Source: an uncultured Oscillospiraceae bacterium (GTDB lineage Bacteria > Bacillota > Clostridia > Oscillospirales > Oscillospiraceae). Taken from it: DNA of 64,000 nucleotides. The stretch's first letter is position 1. Each line of letters starts with the position of its first letter. Where the stretch lies: the NCBI GenBank assembly GCA_947599875.1, contig CANQFV010000010.1, forward strand, positions 1-64,000, written 5' to 3'. The notes beneath the pieces are model-generated. The model saw nothing but the letters and a program-made list of their open reading frames with translations. It was not told the origin of the DNA and made no database searches. The position numbers and the translations under genes are program-made. Positions 42,892 through 52,568 of the stretch are shown piece after piece.

Positions 42892-44085
42892 TTGGGTCAA
42901 ACGGATGGTCTGGCCGCCTTTCTTGACGCTCTTTCAGACTGCTTTGGCCTTTGGAACAGCCGGTTTGACGAGAGCTTCAAAATGCTCACCTCCAACTCCA
43001 TCATTCCGAATCTGAACAGAAAGCTCCTCTTGACGCCGGAACGGATGGAGATTATTGAACGTCACGCCCGTGAGAATGCCGCGCCGTTGATTATTGGAGC
43101 GAAGATAGGTGTCCTTTGGTCCGTTGTCACGGGACATCGAGAGGGCCATAGGGAGTTTTATGTTCTGGGACCGATCCTCACTCAGCCTGTCACCTGGAGC
43201 ATGGCGGAGCGGCTTATAGAGCCCTATCAACTCTCCTTTGTCAACAAACGCGGTCTCATTGACTGCATGATGCGCATTCCGGTCATCTCCACTGTGAGCT
43301 TTTTTCAATTCACCGTGCTTCTCCACCGATTTGTGACAGGGGAGGCTGTAAGCGTCAGTGAATTTGCCTACGATATGCCGGCCGAACGGAGACAAGAGAG
43401 AGGGGAGAGACCTGACCATTCCCCGCTTGCCAATGAACATGAGATGCTGACGCGCGTGAAAAAGGGGGATATGGACTACCGGGAGGCGCTGGCAGCGGCC
43501 AGCACTGGGAGCCGGGGCATACGGGCGAGCATCGACCCCATCCGTCAGGCCAAATACTCCGTGGTGGCGTTTATCACGCTCTGCGCCAGGGCTGCCATCG
43601 AGGGTGGACTATCCTCCGACTCGGCTTACACACTCTCCGACACCTACACCGAGACGGTGGACGCCTGCCGGAGCATCAGCGAGATCGCGGCGGTGAGCCA
43701 CACTATGTACGAGGATTTTATCCGCCGTGTACACCGTGTCAGGACCGCCGCCGATATATCCCGGCCCATCCAGTCCTGCCGGGACTATATCGAGGAGCAC
43801 GTCACGGACGCCCTCACGGTGGAGGAGCTGGCGGAGAGGAGCGGTTACACGACCTATTATTTCACAAGGCTCTTCAAGGAGGAGACGGGGCTTTCCGTTA
43901 AGGAGACTATCCTCCGGGCAAAGATTGCGGAGGCGAAGCGTTTGCTCTCCAATACGGATATGACCGTATTGGAGATAAGCGAGAGCTTGAAATTTTCCTC
44001 TCAAAGCTATTTCACTCATCAATTTGAACGTGTTGAAGGTGTTGCGCCCACAAAATTTCGTCTAAAAAATCAAAAAGTAGACTAA
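42892..44085 (+). CDS. AraC family regulator
   Basis: This 397-residue regulator has a C-terminal AraC domain (about 290-390) with two helix-turn-helix units: LTVEELAERSGYTTYYFTRL and VLEISESLKFSSQSYFTHQF. The N-terminal 200 residues form a sensory region (EFYVLGPILTQPVTW, HRFVTGEAV) shared with the regulator at 54853. It starts at TTG 42892 after GAGGAGGGG. It lies upstream of the GPH symporter and GH43-like genes and probably activates them in response to a sugar or intermediate. Confidence 0.88.
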   Translation: MGQTDGLAAFLDALSDCFGLWNSRFDESFKMLTSNSIIPNLNRKLLLTPERMEIIERHARENAAPLIIGAKIGVLWSVVTGHREGHREFYVLGPILTQPVTWSMAERLIEPYQLSFVNKRGLIDCMMRIPVISTVSFFQFTVLLHRFVTGEAVSVSEFAYDMPAERRQERGERPDHSPLANEHEMLTRVKKGDMDYREALAAASTGSRGIRASIDPIRQAKYSVVAFITLCARAAIEGGLSSDSAYTLSDTYTETVDACRSISEIAAVSHTMYEDFIRRVHRVRTAADISRPIQSCRDYIEEHVTDALTVEELAERSGYTTYYFTRLFKEETGLSVKETILRAKIAEAKRLLSNTDMTVLEISESLKFSSQSYFTHQFERVEGVAPTKFRLKNQKVD

Positions 44086-44118
44086 AATTCACAAATCTAA
44101 ACGAAAAAGTGTTAATTG

Positions 44119-44158
44119 GTTTACCCCCGTACACGATATAATGGAAATATCGGTAAAC
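44119..44158 (+). promoter_or_regulatory. Promoter region of the GPH symporter
   Basis: TATAAT at 44137-44142 lacks a good -35 (AATTGG at 17 nt), as expected of an activator-dependent promoter. Inverted half-sites GTTTACC (44119-44125) and GGTAAAC (44152-44158) flank the -10 and could be bound by the AraC regulator encoded upstream. Confidence 0.5.
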
Positions 44159-44185
44159 TCAATTTTGAACAAGGGAGGATAATCA

Positions 44186-45994
44186 ATGAACGCGGTCAAA
44201 GAAAAACGCGGCTTGCTGTCCGGGGCCTTTTCAAGCTCCAAATGGGACTCGCGCATCAAGTCCGCAAACACCACCCGCAAAGAGATGTGGCTGGGTTATG
44301 TCTTGGGCCCCTATGGGATGCTCATCGGCCAGTCCATCGTCAACAGCTACTTCAACCAGTACCTGACAGACATCCTGGGGTTCACCGTGGACAAGGCGGC
44401 GTGGATCGCCACCTTCATGGTGCTGTTCCCGCTGATCTCAAAGCTCCTGGACGCGGTGACGAACCTTGTGATGAGCAAGCTCATCGACATGACCACCTGC
44501 CGCCAAGGCAAGGTCCGGCCATGGATGATCATTTCAGCGCCGCTTGTGGCCATCTCCATCATCCTTATGTTCTGGATGCCATTCCAAGGGGCTATGGCCC
44601 AGGCCATTTGGGTGATCGTCAGCTACAACCTCTATTACTGCGTGGCCTACACCATGTGGAATATGTCCAAGGAGCTGTCCGCCGCCCTGTCCACCCGGAA
44701 CGTGAACCAGCGGAAGAACAACGCCATGGCGGCCCGCATCACCATGAACGTGGGCACGGGCCTTGTGTCCATCCTGTTCCCCATGATCCTGTCGGCGGTC
44801 TGCTCCGCTATGCACGGCAACGACGCCCAGGGATACTTTGTGACCATGTCCTTCTTCGCCCTTTTGGGTGTGCCTCTTGCATTTATCCAGTACTTCTACA
44901 CCCGTGAGCGCGTTACCGAGGAGCGCCGCAACCAGTCCGGTATCGAGGACACCTCCAAAAAGGCTATCACGGCCCACACCGAGGCCCCCATGCTCCAGCA
45001 GCTCAAGGCGTGCCTCAAGAGCAAGTATTGGGTACTGTTCATTGTCCTTCTGCTTGTCACCGAGATCCTAACCAATATGCGCAATATCTCCCTCATCTAT
45101 TACTCCGGCTGGGTAGTCCGGGGCAACGCCTACGGCGAGAAGGCCGCGATCCAGGCCAGCTTCCAGATGATCGCACTCTCCCCCATGGGCCCCGGCATCC
45201 TGCTGCTCCTGCCGCTTATGAAGAAGTTCGGGCGCCGGACCGTCATCTGGGGCGGGTCCATCCTCACCGTGATCGGCTCCATCTTTGCGTATATGAACGC
45301 CGGAAGCCGCATGATGATCATGATCGGAACGGCTCTGGCGGCTATCGGAAACATTGCCTTCTCCTATGTGATTACCTCTTATATGGGCGACGTCATCGAC
45401 CATGTGGAGTGGAAGACCAAGGTCCGCTGTGATGGGCTCACCGGGGGCGTTTCCAGCGCCTCCATGATGTTCGCGGTGGGCATCGCCCAGGGCCTTTTTA
45501 ACCTGGGATTGATGGTCAGCAAGTACGCCCAGCCCCAGCAGATCGGCATGAACGGCGACATCGCCCTCTACGCCGACCAGCCCGCCGCCGCCACCACCTG
45601 GATCAATATCGCCTATCAGGGCAGCTACATCCTCATCGGTATTCTGGTGTTCATAATCTTCTTCTTCCTCTTTGACATCGAGAAGCACCTGCCCCAGGTG
45701 TCCCGTGAGCTTCAGGACCGCAAGGTAGCGGAGTGCGCGGCCCTTGGCATCGAGTACATACCCGCGGACGAGCTGGAGCGCCGTGAGCGTGAGGAGGCCG
45801 ACCGCATGGCCGAGGAGATCAGAGTCAAGGAACTGCGTGAGAAGTGCCAGAAGCAGGGCCTGGATTTTGAGGCGGAAAACAAAAAAGTCCTCGCCAAGCG
45901 CGCCGAGAAAAAGGCCAAGGCGGAGCTGAAGGCCGCAAGGCACGACAAGAGCGACGCCAAAAAGGCAATCAAGGAAAATAAAAGAAAGAAGTAA
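44186..45994 (+). CDS. GPH-type sugar:cation symporter
   Basis: This 602-residue transporter of the glycoside-pentoside-hexuronide family (MFS_2) has about 12 membrane segments, with FNQYLTDILGFTVDKAAW near the start and GDVIDHVEWKTKVRCDGLT, a typical GPH block, at about 407-425. The C-terminal 100 residues are a charged, Lys/Ala/Glu-rich cytoplasmic tail, longer than in most relatives. It imports a glycoside together with Na+ or H+. GGGAGG precedes the ATG. The GH43-like gene downstream suggests a galactose- or arabinose-containing substrate. Confidence 0.88.
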   Translation: MNAVKEKRGLLSGAFSSSKWDSRIKSANTTRKEMWLGYVLGPYGMLIGQSIVNSYFNQYLTDILGFTVDKAAWIATFMVLFPLISKLLDAVTNLVMSKLIDMTTCRQGKVRPWMIISAPLVAISIILMFWMPFQGAMAQAIWVIVSYNLYYCVAYTMWNMSKELSAALSTRNVNQRKNNAMAARITMNVGTGLVSILFPMILSAVCSAMHGNDAQGYFVTMSFFALLGVPLAFIQYFYTRERVTEERRNQSGIEDTSKKAITAHTEAPMLQQLKACLKSKYWVLFIVLLLVTEILTNMRNISLIYYSGWVVRGNAYGEKAAIQASFQMIALSPMGPGILLLLPLMKKFGRRTVIWGGSILTVIGSIFAYMNAGSRMMIMIGTALAAIGNIAFSYVITSYMGDVIDHVEWKTKVRCDGLTGGVSSASMMFAVGIAQGLFNLGLMVSKYAQPQQIGMNGDIALYADQPAAATTWINIAYQGSYILIGILVFIIFFFLFDIEKHLPQVSRELQDRKVAECAALGIEYIPADELERREREEADRMAEEIRVKELREKCQKQGLDFEAENKKVLAKRAEKKAKAELKAARHDKSDAKKAIKENKRKK

Positions 45995-46009
45995 GCCTTA
46001 AAGCTATGA

Positions 46010-46048
46010 CCGTGAGCGGCGGCAGTCAGCCGCCGCTCACGGATTTAT
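46010..46048 (+). terminator. Terminator after the symporter
   Basis: Perfect 13-bp GC-rich arms (46010-46022 and 46030-46042) around CAGTCAG, followed by ATTTATTG. The T run is short, so some read-through into the GH43-like gene is possible. Confidence 0.7.
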
Positions 46049-46064
46049 TGAATGAGGTGAATGT

Positions 46065-47435
46065 ATGATCTTCTCTGTCAGCATGAAGCTCTCCGACCTC
46101 CTTGAAAACCCGGAGGGAGCGGCACTTTTTGATAAATTCCTCCCCGGTGTTCGGAAAATGGCGGAGGCAAATCCCCAGGCGGGCTCCCTGTCCATTGAAC
46201 AGCTCGTCCGCTACACACGCATCCCCCAGGGCGATAAGCTCCTGGCCGCCATGGACGAGGCGCTGGGGAAGCTCAACACCCCCGAAAATATGATAAGCCC
46301 CGCCGAGGCGAAGCTCATTGAATACTTTAAGGAGCTTGACCGGCAGGACGGGGAGAGAACCGGAAAAACGTCCGGCTCCCATGTCCAGGACGCCATTTAT
46401 CCCGGCAAGCCCTGGCTGGACACCAAGGGTGAGCGTATCCAGGCCCACGGAGGCGCGGTCTACTTTGAGGACGGCGTCTACTACTGGTACGGGGAGAACA
46501 AGACGCACACCGACGGGAAAAACGGCGTCTGGACCTGGGGCATCAAGGTCTACGCCTCCACCGACCTCTATAATTGGGAGGACAGGGGCTTTCTCATTCC
46601 GCCTGTCCTGGATGATCCCAACTCGCCGCTCTTTCCCGCGAAGCGGGTGGACCGGCCCCACATTTTAAAATGCCCCGCCACGGGGAAGTATGTCTGCTGG
46701 ATCAAGCTATCCGGCCCGGAGGCGGCCTTCACCGTCTGGCAGGCGGATAAGCTTTTGGGTCCCTATGAGATGGCGGAGGCGCTTTATAACCCCGGAGGAC
46801 ACAAGGCGGGAGATTTTGATTTGGTCACAGACCGGGAGACGGGCAAGGGCTATATATACTTTGACGCGGATCACGCCTCCATGCTGTGTATGGAGCTGAC
46901 GGAGGACTACCTCCACGCCGCCTGTGAGGTTGCGAAAAGTTACCCGGACCTCCACCCGCCCTTCACCAGGGAGGCCCCGGCGCTTTTTGAGGCGAACGGG
47001 AAAAAATATATGCTCACCAGCGGCATGACCGGGTATGTCCCCAACAAGAGCGACGCCGCCGTCTCGGATCGCTGGGACGCGGCCTTTGAGAGCATCGGAA
47101 ACCCCCATGTGGACGACGGGACGAGAGCCTCCTTCAACAGCCAGATCTCCAAGATATTTAAGGTAGAGGGAAAGGACGAGCTCTTTATCGCCATGGCGGA
47201 CCGATGGCTGCCGGGTACGCCGGTGGACGCGCGGCTGGCGGACATCTTTACCCGCGTCATCGCCGGCAACTATGCCCCCGAAAAGTACCAAGCCACGGAT
47301 GCGGAGCGGAAGGAGATGTATGCGGCCAACGTGCTGGAGAGCGCGGACACATCCATCGCCGACTATGTGTGGCTGCCACTGAGTCTGGAGGACGGCCGGG
47401 TGTTCATTCAGTGGAAAGACTCCTGGAGAGTGTGA
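46065..47435 (+). CDS. GH43-like glycosidase with N-terminal helical domain
   Basis: Residues about 105-456 form a five-bladed propeller like GH43 exo-galactanases (IQAHGGAVYFEDGVYYWYGE, GIKVYASTDLYNWEDRGF, VDRPHILKCPATGKYVCW, GDFDLVTDRETGKGYIY). Residues about 1-72 form a small helical domain (LSDLLENPEGAALFDKFLPG) that usually sits at the C-terminus of other glycosidases or hydrolases. There is no signal peptide. Substrate could be beta-1,3-galactan-type or arabinogalactan fragments brought in by the symporter upstream. GAGGTG precedes the ATG. Confidence 0.8.
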   Translation: MIFSVSMKLSDLLENPEGAALFDKFLPGVRKMAEANPQAGSLSIEQLVRYTRIPQGDKLLAAMDEALGKLNTPENMISPAEAKLIEYFKELDRQDGERTGKTSGSHVQDAIYPGKPWLDTKGERIQAHGGAVYFEDGVYYWYGENKTHTDGKNGVWTWGIKVYASTDLYNWEDRGFLIPPVLDDPNSPLFPAKRVDRPHILKCPATGKYVCWIKLSGPEAAFTVWQADKLLGPYEMAEALYNPGGHKAGDFDLVTDRETGKGYIYFDADHASMLCMELTEDYLHAACEVAKSYPDLHPPFTREAPALFEANGKKYMLTSGMTGYVPNKSDAAVSDRWDAAFESIGNPHVDDGTRASFNSQISKIFKVEGKDELFIAMADRWLPGTPVDARLADIFTRVIAGNYAPEKYQATDAERKEMYAANVLESADTSIADYVWLPLSLEDGRVFIQWKDSWRV

Positions 47436-47565
47436 TCGGTAACAGATCTGCTCTTACATTTGCGTTTTAATATGACAGAAACATTCCCTGAACATTTCAC
47501 AAACAATCCTTTGATATAATTAACCCATAAGCAAAAACATAACATAAAGAACGGAGGTATTTATC

Positions 47566-48555
47566 GTGAGCGATAACATCGAAATCGTGACGAGCACGAC
47601 CAACACGGCGGAAATGGCCGCAAAATTCCCGGTCATCTATCCGACACCCATCGAGTCGAAGATGGAAAAAGGTATTCAGAACCGGCTTCTGAATGGCTTT
47701 GAAAACTGGAACCGGGGCATTGAGGCCTGGCAGAAGTGGTGCGGCACCCTGTATACCGAAGCATCCATCTACAACGTACATTCCGTCCGCCTGACCATGG
47801 ACGGGTATAAGACCGCCATGCGTGCTACATTGCGCAACAACGACATCCAGATGGGCGACTTTCATAATATGCTCATCAGCGGCGATTGGGCGGCCATCCA
47901 TTACGACATTGCGAACATCGATCGTGAAACCGGCGCGGTCAAGCCGGGGACCGTCATGGAGTTCGTGAAGTTCGCGGACTACGGCCCTGAGCTTGGTGTG
48001 CGAGTTGTGGAAGGTTGGGCCGGCACCAAGGGCTCCGATTTCCGGGGCCTGTCTATGATCCAGCGTCCGGCGGAAAAAGAGGTACAGGACAAGATTCTGG
48101 ACGGGGTCTTGAATACGGTGATCCCCGACACGGACGATCTGGCGGTAAAATATCCTGTGACCTATCCCACTCCCATCGAAACGCCTCTGGCAAGGAAAAT
48201 ACGGGACGTTATCCTGCAGGATTTTGACCAGTTCAACCGGGGCTATGAAGCATGGTCCGCATGGGCTGATAACTTCTGCACCGCCGATTTCCAGTACACA
48301 CGGGACAATGACGGTCTGGCGGGGCTCTCCCTGGCCCAGTATAAGGAAACGGTGGCGAGCCAGGCCGCTTCCAAGGATGTAAAGCGAGTCTCCTTTGACA
48401 GCCTTATCGTCAGCGGCGACTGGGCGGCCGTCCACTACCGCTTTACCTCCACCGACAAAGCCACCGGGGAGAAGGACGTAGGCGATGTGATGCAATTCAT
48501 CCATTTCGTCGAGGATGGGGACGGCGTAAAGGCCGCTGCCGTTTGGACGAAGTGA
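47566..48555 (+). CDS. Tandem NTF2/SnoaL-like protein
   Basis: The 329-residue protein is two halves of the same fold. Each has a helix-rich start (FPVIYPTPIESKMEKGI and YPVTYPTPIETPLARKI), FNRG/WNRG with EAW, and ISGDWAAIHY or VSGDWAAVHY, typical of SnoaL-like NTF2 domains. Such domains bind small hydrophobic ligands or act as isomerases or cyclases. Start is GTG 47566 after ACGGAGG. A TATAAT box lies at 47515-47520. The ligand is unknown. Both halves lack a signal peptide. Confidence 0.75.
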   Translation: MSDNIEIVTSTTNTAEMAAKFPVIYPTPIESKMEKGIQNRLLNGFENWNRGIEAWQKWCGTLYTEASIYNVHSVRLTMDGYKTAMRATLRNNDIQMGDFHNMLISGDWAAIHYDIANIDRETGAVKPGTVMEFVKFADYGPELGVRVVEGWAGTKGSDFRGLSMIQRPAEKEVQDKILDGVLNTVIPDTDDLAVKYPVTYPTPIETPLARKIRDVILQDFDQFNRGYEAWSAWADNFCTADFQYTRDNDGLAGLSLAQYKETVASQAASKDVKRVSFDSLIVSGDWAAVHYRFTSTDKATGEKDVGDVMQFIHFVEDGDGVKAAAVWTK

Positions 48556-48641
48556 CAAAGAGCCGTCAATCCTTATCCGCAGCGAAAAAACATTAAACTG
48601 GCGAGATATCTTGAGATCGTAAACAGATAAAGATCAGATAG

Positions 48642-48671
48642 AAAGCGCCCCGGCATCCGCCGGAGCGTTTT
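48642..48671. terminator. Terminator between convergent genes
   Basis: A GC-rich stem (about 48645-48654 with 48659-48667) with loop ATCC, flanked by AAA and TTTT. It ends the NTF2-like gene and, in the other direction, the AraC gene at 48694. Confidence 0.75.
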
Positions 48672-48693
48672 CATTTATCTACCCAAACCGGTG

Positions 48694-49722
48694 CTACCTA
48701 TTCTTTCTAAATTCCATCGGCGAACAACCATACTTTTCTCTAAACAACTTATATAAGTGCGTTCTATTGGTATAGCCTAATTTATGGCAAATTTCTTCTA
48801 CTGTTTTACTTGTTGTCAGCAGTTGGTTCGCCATGTGTTGGAGGCATACACTTTGATTATACTCAGCCACAGAACAATGGTATTTTTCCTTAAATAATTG
48901 ATTGATATATGGGCCAGAGTATTGCAGGGCCCTTTCAAGCTCAAAGAGAGTGGTACGGCGCTTATTCTTGTCTATGATCCTTTTTGCCGAATCTGCCAGG
49001 CCAAATTTATCCTCAGCCCTCATATCGAAGTAATCGACCGTGTATGCTTTCGATGCGGTAACAGTGCTTATAAGCCTGTACACGAGGCCTCTCATCAAAT
49101 ATCTGCTTCCGGGCATATTCCTCAAGAACTCTTCTTTCATCGCCTGGATGCTATCTGAGACAAAACTATATGCTTCTTCTTTTGCTGGCCTCGCAATGAT
49201 ATAGTCTTTATTTTGATAATATGGTAGATTCATGCCATTTTCAAACAATTGTGATATTGGCTTCCCGAATGAAATATTTGCGTCCTTTGGCCAGGACGCA
49301 ATATATTCCATGGACAATACAACATAGATAATGGACTGCCCCGGCTGAAAATGCTCCGCATGGCGGGTGGCGCGATTCAATATACAAATATCCCCTCTAT
49401 TCAAGTGGTATAGAGATGATTCGATTTGCATCTCCAAAGCACCCGCGTCAGCTACGATGATTTCCCAATAATCATGTCTGTGAGGTTTGCTTAAAACAGA
49501 AGAAGCCGCTGTGTCCACATGAAAATCGAACTCAAGCTGCCAGTGGTGTCCAAAGGAGCTTCTGTGACCGTATCCGTCCCCGCTGAATGAAACGAATTGA
49601 ATCTCGATGGGCTGCTCGGTCAAAATAATATCGGGCAGCTTTTCCATGGACAGCTTTTTATTCTTTATTCTCCCTTTGACGTTCAATATATCTATTGCTT
49701 CGTCTTTTACATCAAGATTCAT
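48694..49722 (-). CDS. AraC family regulator with cupin sensor
   Basis: The 342-residue protein has an N-terminal cupin-like sensor (SKPHRHDYWEIIVADAG, LNRGDICILNRATRHAEHF) and two C-terminal helix-turn-helix units (TLFELERALQYSGPYINQLF and TVEEICHKLGYTNRTHLYKL). It probably responds to a sugar. It is divergent from the esterase at 49866. Codon use is markedly more A/T-rich than in the flanking genes, which suggests recent acquisition. The start follows GGGAGG. Confidence 0.88.
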   Translation of the reverse strand: MNLDVKDEAIDILNVKGRIKNKKLSMEKLPDIILTEQPIEIQFVSFSGDGYGHRSSFGHHWQLEFDFHVDTAASSVLSKPHRHDYWEIIVADAGALEMQIESSLYHLNRGDICILNRATRHAEHFQPGQSIIYVVLSMEYIASWPKDANISFGKPISQLFENGMNLPYYQNKDYIIARPAKEEAYSFVSDSIQAMKEEFLRNMPGSRYLMRGLVYRLISTVTASKAYTVDYFDMRAEDKFGLADSAKRIIDKNKRRTTLFELERALQYSGPYINQLFKEKYHCSVAEYNQSVCLQHMANQLLTTSKTVEEICHKLGYTNRTHLYKLFREKYGCSPMEFRKNR

Positions 49723-49865
49723 AACAGCTTCCTCCCAAAAAGCGGAGAATACAATGAATACGATACAAAAATATAGATGAGACTATAAAATGATACTACG
49801 CATAGAGTATGATAACATTAGGGTATACCTTTTTCAAGCGAATAAAAAAGAAATGAGGGGCGAAA

Positions 49866-50717
49866 ATGTTAGTCAGGTTCAATTTTTTATCACAGGCATT
49901 GATGCAGCAGACAAATGTAACCATGATCCTCCCTTCCTGGACGCTGTTTGACGCGCCAAACGGGAAGGCAGAAAGCTATGTTCCGGGGTCCAAGTTCCAG
50001 GTCCTCTACCTGTTTCACGGTGGCACAGGGGATGATTCTGACTATCTGAATTTCTCTAATATTCTCAGATACGCTGATGAGCATAAAATCGCTGTTGTGA
50101 TGCCCGCGGGCTACAATTCGTGCTATGTCAATCAGCCGGACAACACCCTTCCGTGGCCCGCGAAATATTGGGATTACATATTCTATGAACTCCCCAAGGT
50201 GTGTACATCTATGTTCCCGATTTCCGACCGGCGTGCAGATACCTTTGTCGGTGGGCTGTCTATGGGCTCAATGGCCGCTACAAAGTGGGCTATTTATGGC
50301 GCGGACAAATGTGCCGCTGCTCTGATCATGTCGGGCGGCGGCATGGACGTTACCAATATCATGTCTGTTGTTTCGCAAAGCGCCGGGAATGACGGAAGAA
50401 CAGACTTTACGGTGGACGCCGCGTTGCTTGAGAGTTTAGGTGTCAAATTCGCGGATCCCAATGACGATTTATTTATCACGGCAAAGAAAAACGCCATGGA
50501 AGGAAAGGCATTGCCTAAGCTGTATATGACCTGTGGCGGAAATGATTTCATCCGCTACTTTGCCTTTGGCACCCGCGATCTTCTCACAGAATACGGATAC
50601 GATGTAGACTATGACGAAGTACCAGGCTACGCACACGAATGGGACTTCTGGGATTACGCGCTGAAGAAAGCACTGAATGAAAAACTGCCTATCCGAAACG
50701 ATATTATTTTGCCGTAG
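49866..50717 (+). CDS. Esterase-D/FrmB-like alpha/beta-hydrolase
   Basis: The 283-residue enzyme belongs to the putative-esterase family (PF00756). It has LYLFHGGTGDDSDYL, the nucleophile in VGGLSMGSMAATK, an aspartate in TCGGNDFIRY and the histidine in GYAHEWDFWDYAL. Relatives cleave feruloyl, acetyl or other short esters. There is no signal peptide. It is controlled presumably by the divergent AraC regulator and shares its lower GC content. GAGGGG precedes the ATG. Confidence 0.85.
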   Translation: MLVRFNFLSQALMQQTNVTMILPSWTLFDAPNGKAESYVPGSKFQVLYLFHGGTGDDSDYLNFSNILRYADEHKIAVVMPAGYNSCYVNQPDNTLPWPAKYWDYIFYELPKVCTSMFPISDRRADTFVGGLSMGSMAATKWAIYGADKCAAALIMSGGGMDVTNIMSVVSQSAGNDGRTDFTVDAALLESLGVKFADPNDDLFITAKKNAMEGKALPKLYMTCGGNDFIRYFAFGTRDLLTEYGYDVDYDEVPGYAHEWDFWDYALKKALNEKLPIRNDIILP

Positions 50718-50730
50718 CGCATTAACAAAT

Positions 50731-50766
50731 GACCCGCGCGGCTTGGGGCCGCGCGGGTCGGTTTAT
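50731..50766. terminator. Bidirectional terminator
   Basis: Twelve-base GC-rich arms (50731-50742 and 50748-50759) around 5 nt, followed by GGTTTATT on the plus strand. It separates the esterase from the convergent GH3 gene. Confidence 0.8.
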
Positions 50767-50777
50767 TGAGAAGTCTA

Positions 50778-52568
50778 TCAGAACCGGGTGTCCATCATGC
50801 CGCAGAAAGCATCCACGGGGCTGACTCCGGTGAAGGGGGTCACACCCTCACATTTCTCTACGAATGCCCGGACGGAAGAACGCTGTGCGTCGTAGCAGTT
50901 GACATAATTTTTAACCTGAGGGACGTCGGCCAGATGGAAGGGGCAGTTGAAGGAGGCAAAGATGGTGGGAATCTCATTGACGTACCAGGGGTTGTCCCAG
51001 CCGCCCTTGCTGATGCTCCACTCAAGACGCTGAGTGGTCCGCATGGTGGCGGAGACGTTAGCCACGCAAATGACCAGATCGTACTGGCTCGTCAGGGCCT
51101 CCACACTGTTTTTCATGCCGTAAGCGCCCTTCTTTTTCAGATTTTTGGAGGCGGCAGTACGCTCCTCGTTGGTCATTCCGGCCATCATCTTCATGATCTT
51201 CTCCATGGGGTCCTCAAAGATGGTGACGGTGTGGCCGAATTTCTCCAGCTCCTCGGTGAGGTCCTTGTAGAGCTTGGAGCCGTCGGCGCCCATGCCGGCC
51301 ATAGCCATGATGGGGCTGGGCTTGGGGCCTACGGGGACGATGAGGACACGCTTTTTGTCCGTGATGGGGAATATCTCCTCGCCCACGTGCTTGACAAGGG
51401 TGATGGCCTTCTGGGAAACTTCCTCCGCGATTTTCTTGTGCTCCTCACAGCCAATGACGGCAAGGCCCTCCTTGGGCGGGAACTTATCCATGGTGAAGTC
51501 CATGAGCCCCGCCAGCACCTTCATAGCCATAATGCGGCGCAGAGCGTCGTGAAGGCGCTCTTGGGTGAGGCGCCCGTCGTGCAGGGCCTCGGTCATGAAG
51601 GCAATGTCCTCGTCGTAGTCGTTGTAGAAAAGGAACATATCGCAGCCCGCCATAATGGCCTGGGGGACCAGATCGCGGCGCTTGGCCCGGCCGGTGAGGC
51701 CCACCATGTGGCTGGCGTCGGAGACGATGAGTCCGTTGAAGCCGAGCTCTCCGCGCAGAAGGTCCGTCAAGAGCTCCTTGCAGATGGTGGCGGGCAGGTA
51801 GCCGTCATCGGGCATATCGGGGTTAAATTTCTTCTGATAGGCGGGGAGCATGATATGACCGGGCATCAGCGACTGTACGCCCGCCTCAATCATCCCGCGG
51901 TAGACCTTGCCGTAGGTGGCGTCCCACTCCTCACAGGACAGGCTGTTGACGGCGGTGGCCACATGGGGGTCGCGTTCGTCCATGCCGTCGCCGGGGAAGT
52001 GCTTCATGGCGCAAAGGATCCCGCTTTCGGAAATGCCCCGGAAGTACTCCTTGGAGAGCCGAAGCACCATGTCCGGGTCACGCCCGAAGGCACGGGTGGA
52101 GATGCCTGGGTTATGCCAGTTGAGGGTCAGGTCCACGATGGGCGCGAAAGCCCAGTTGGAGCCGGTAGCGCGGGTCTCGATGCCGCAGATCCTGCCCAGC
52201 TCGTAGGCGTACTTGGGGTCGCCGGTGGCGGCAATCTTGATCTCCTGGCCCACATTGGTGCCGTCGCTGGAGGCGCCGTTGCCACCCGCCTCCACATTGA
52301 CGGCGGAGAGCACGGGAATCTTGCTGTACTTCTGGAAAAGGCGGTTCATGTTCCACATCTCTTCCCTGGAGCGGGGGTTGAAGCGGATAGCGCCCATCTT
52401 CATGTCCGTGGCCTCCTCGCGGACGGCCTCCTCGTCGTCGCCGGCGCCGGTGAGATGGACAAAGAGCTGCTTGACCTTTTCCTCCTCGGTCATGGAGGCA
52501 ATGGTCTCCTCCACCCAGCTGATCTGCTCATCGTTCAGATAAAAGGGTCTGGCTTTCAGATCTACCAT
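50778..52568 (-). CDS. NagZ-like GH3 glycosidase
   Basis: This 596-residue protein starts with a GH3 TIM barrel. KHFPGDGMDERDPH is the variant histidine loop that replaces the acid/base Glu in NagZ-type beta-N-acetylhexosaminidases and phosphorylases, and GLIVSDASHM carries the nucleophile Asp. A C-terminal alpha/beta sandwich (about 400-560) follows. It probably removes terminal GlcNAc-type or related sugars from imported glycans, perhaps by phosphorolysis. No signal peptide. It is divergent from the binding-protein gene at 52900. Confidence 0.87.
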   Translation of the reverse strand: MVDLKARPFYLNDEQISWVEETIASMTEEEKVKQLFVHLTGAGDDEEAVREEATDMKMGAIRFNPRSREEMWNMNRLFQKYSKIPVLSAVNVEAGGNGASSDGTNVGQEIKIAATGDPKYAYELGRICGIETRATGSNWAFAPIVDLTLNWHNPGISTRAFGRDPDMVLRLSKEYFRGISESGILCAMKHFPGDGMDERDPHVATAVNSLSCEEWDATYGKVYRGMIEAGVQSLMPGHIMLPAYQKKFNPDMPDDGYLPATICKELLTDLLRGELGFNGLIVSDASHMVGLTGRAKRRDLVPQAIMAGCDMFLFYNDYDEDIAFMTEALHDGRLTQERLHDALRRIMAMKVLAGLMDFTMDKFPPKEGLAVIGCEEHKKIAEEVSQKAITLVKHVGEEIFPITDKKRVLIVPVGPKPSPIMAMAGMGADGSKLYKDLTEELEKFGHTVTIFEDPMEKIMKMMAGMTNEERTAASKNLKKKGAYGMKNSVEALTSQYDLVICVANVSATMRTTQRLEWSISKGGWDNPWYVNEIPTIFASFNCPFHLADVPQVKNYVNCYDAQRSSVRAFVEKCEGVTPFTGVSPVDAFCGMMDTRF

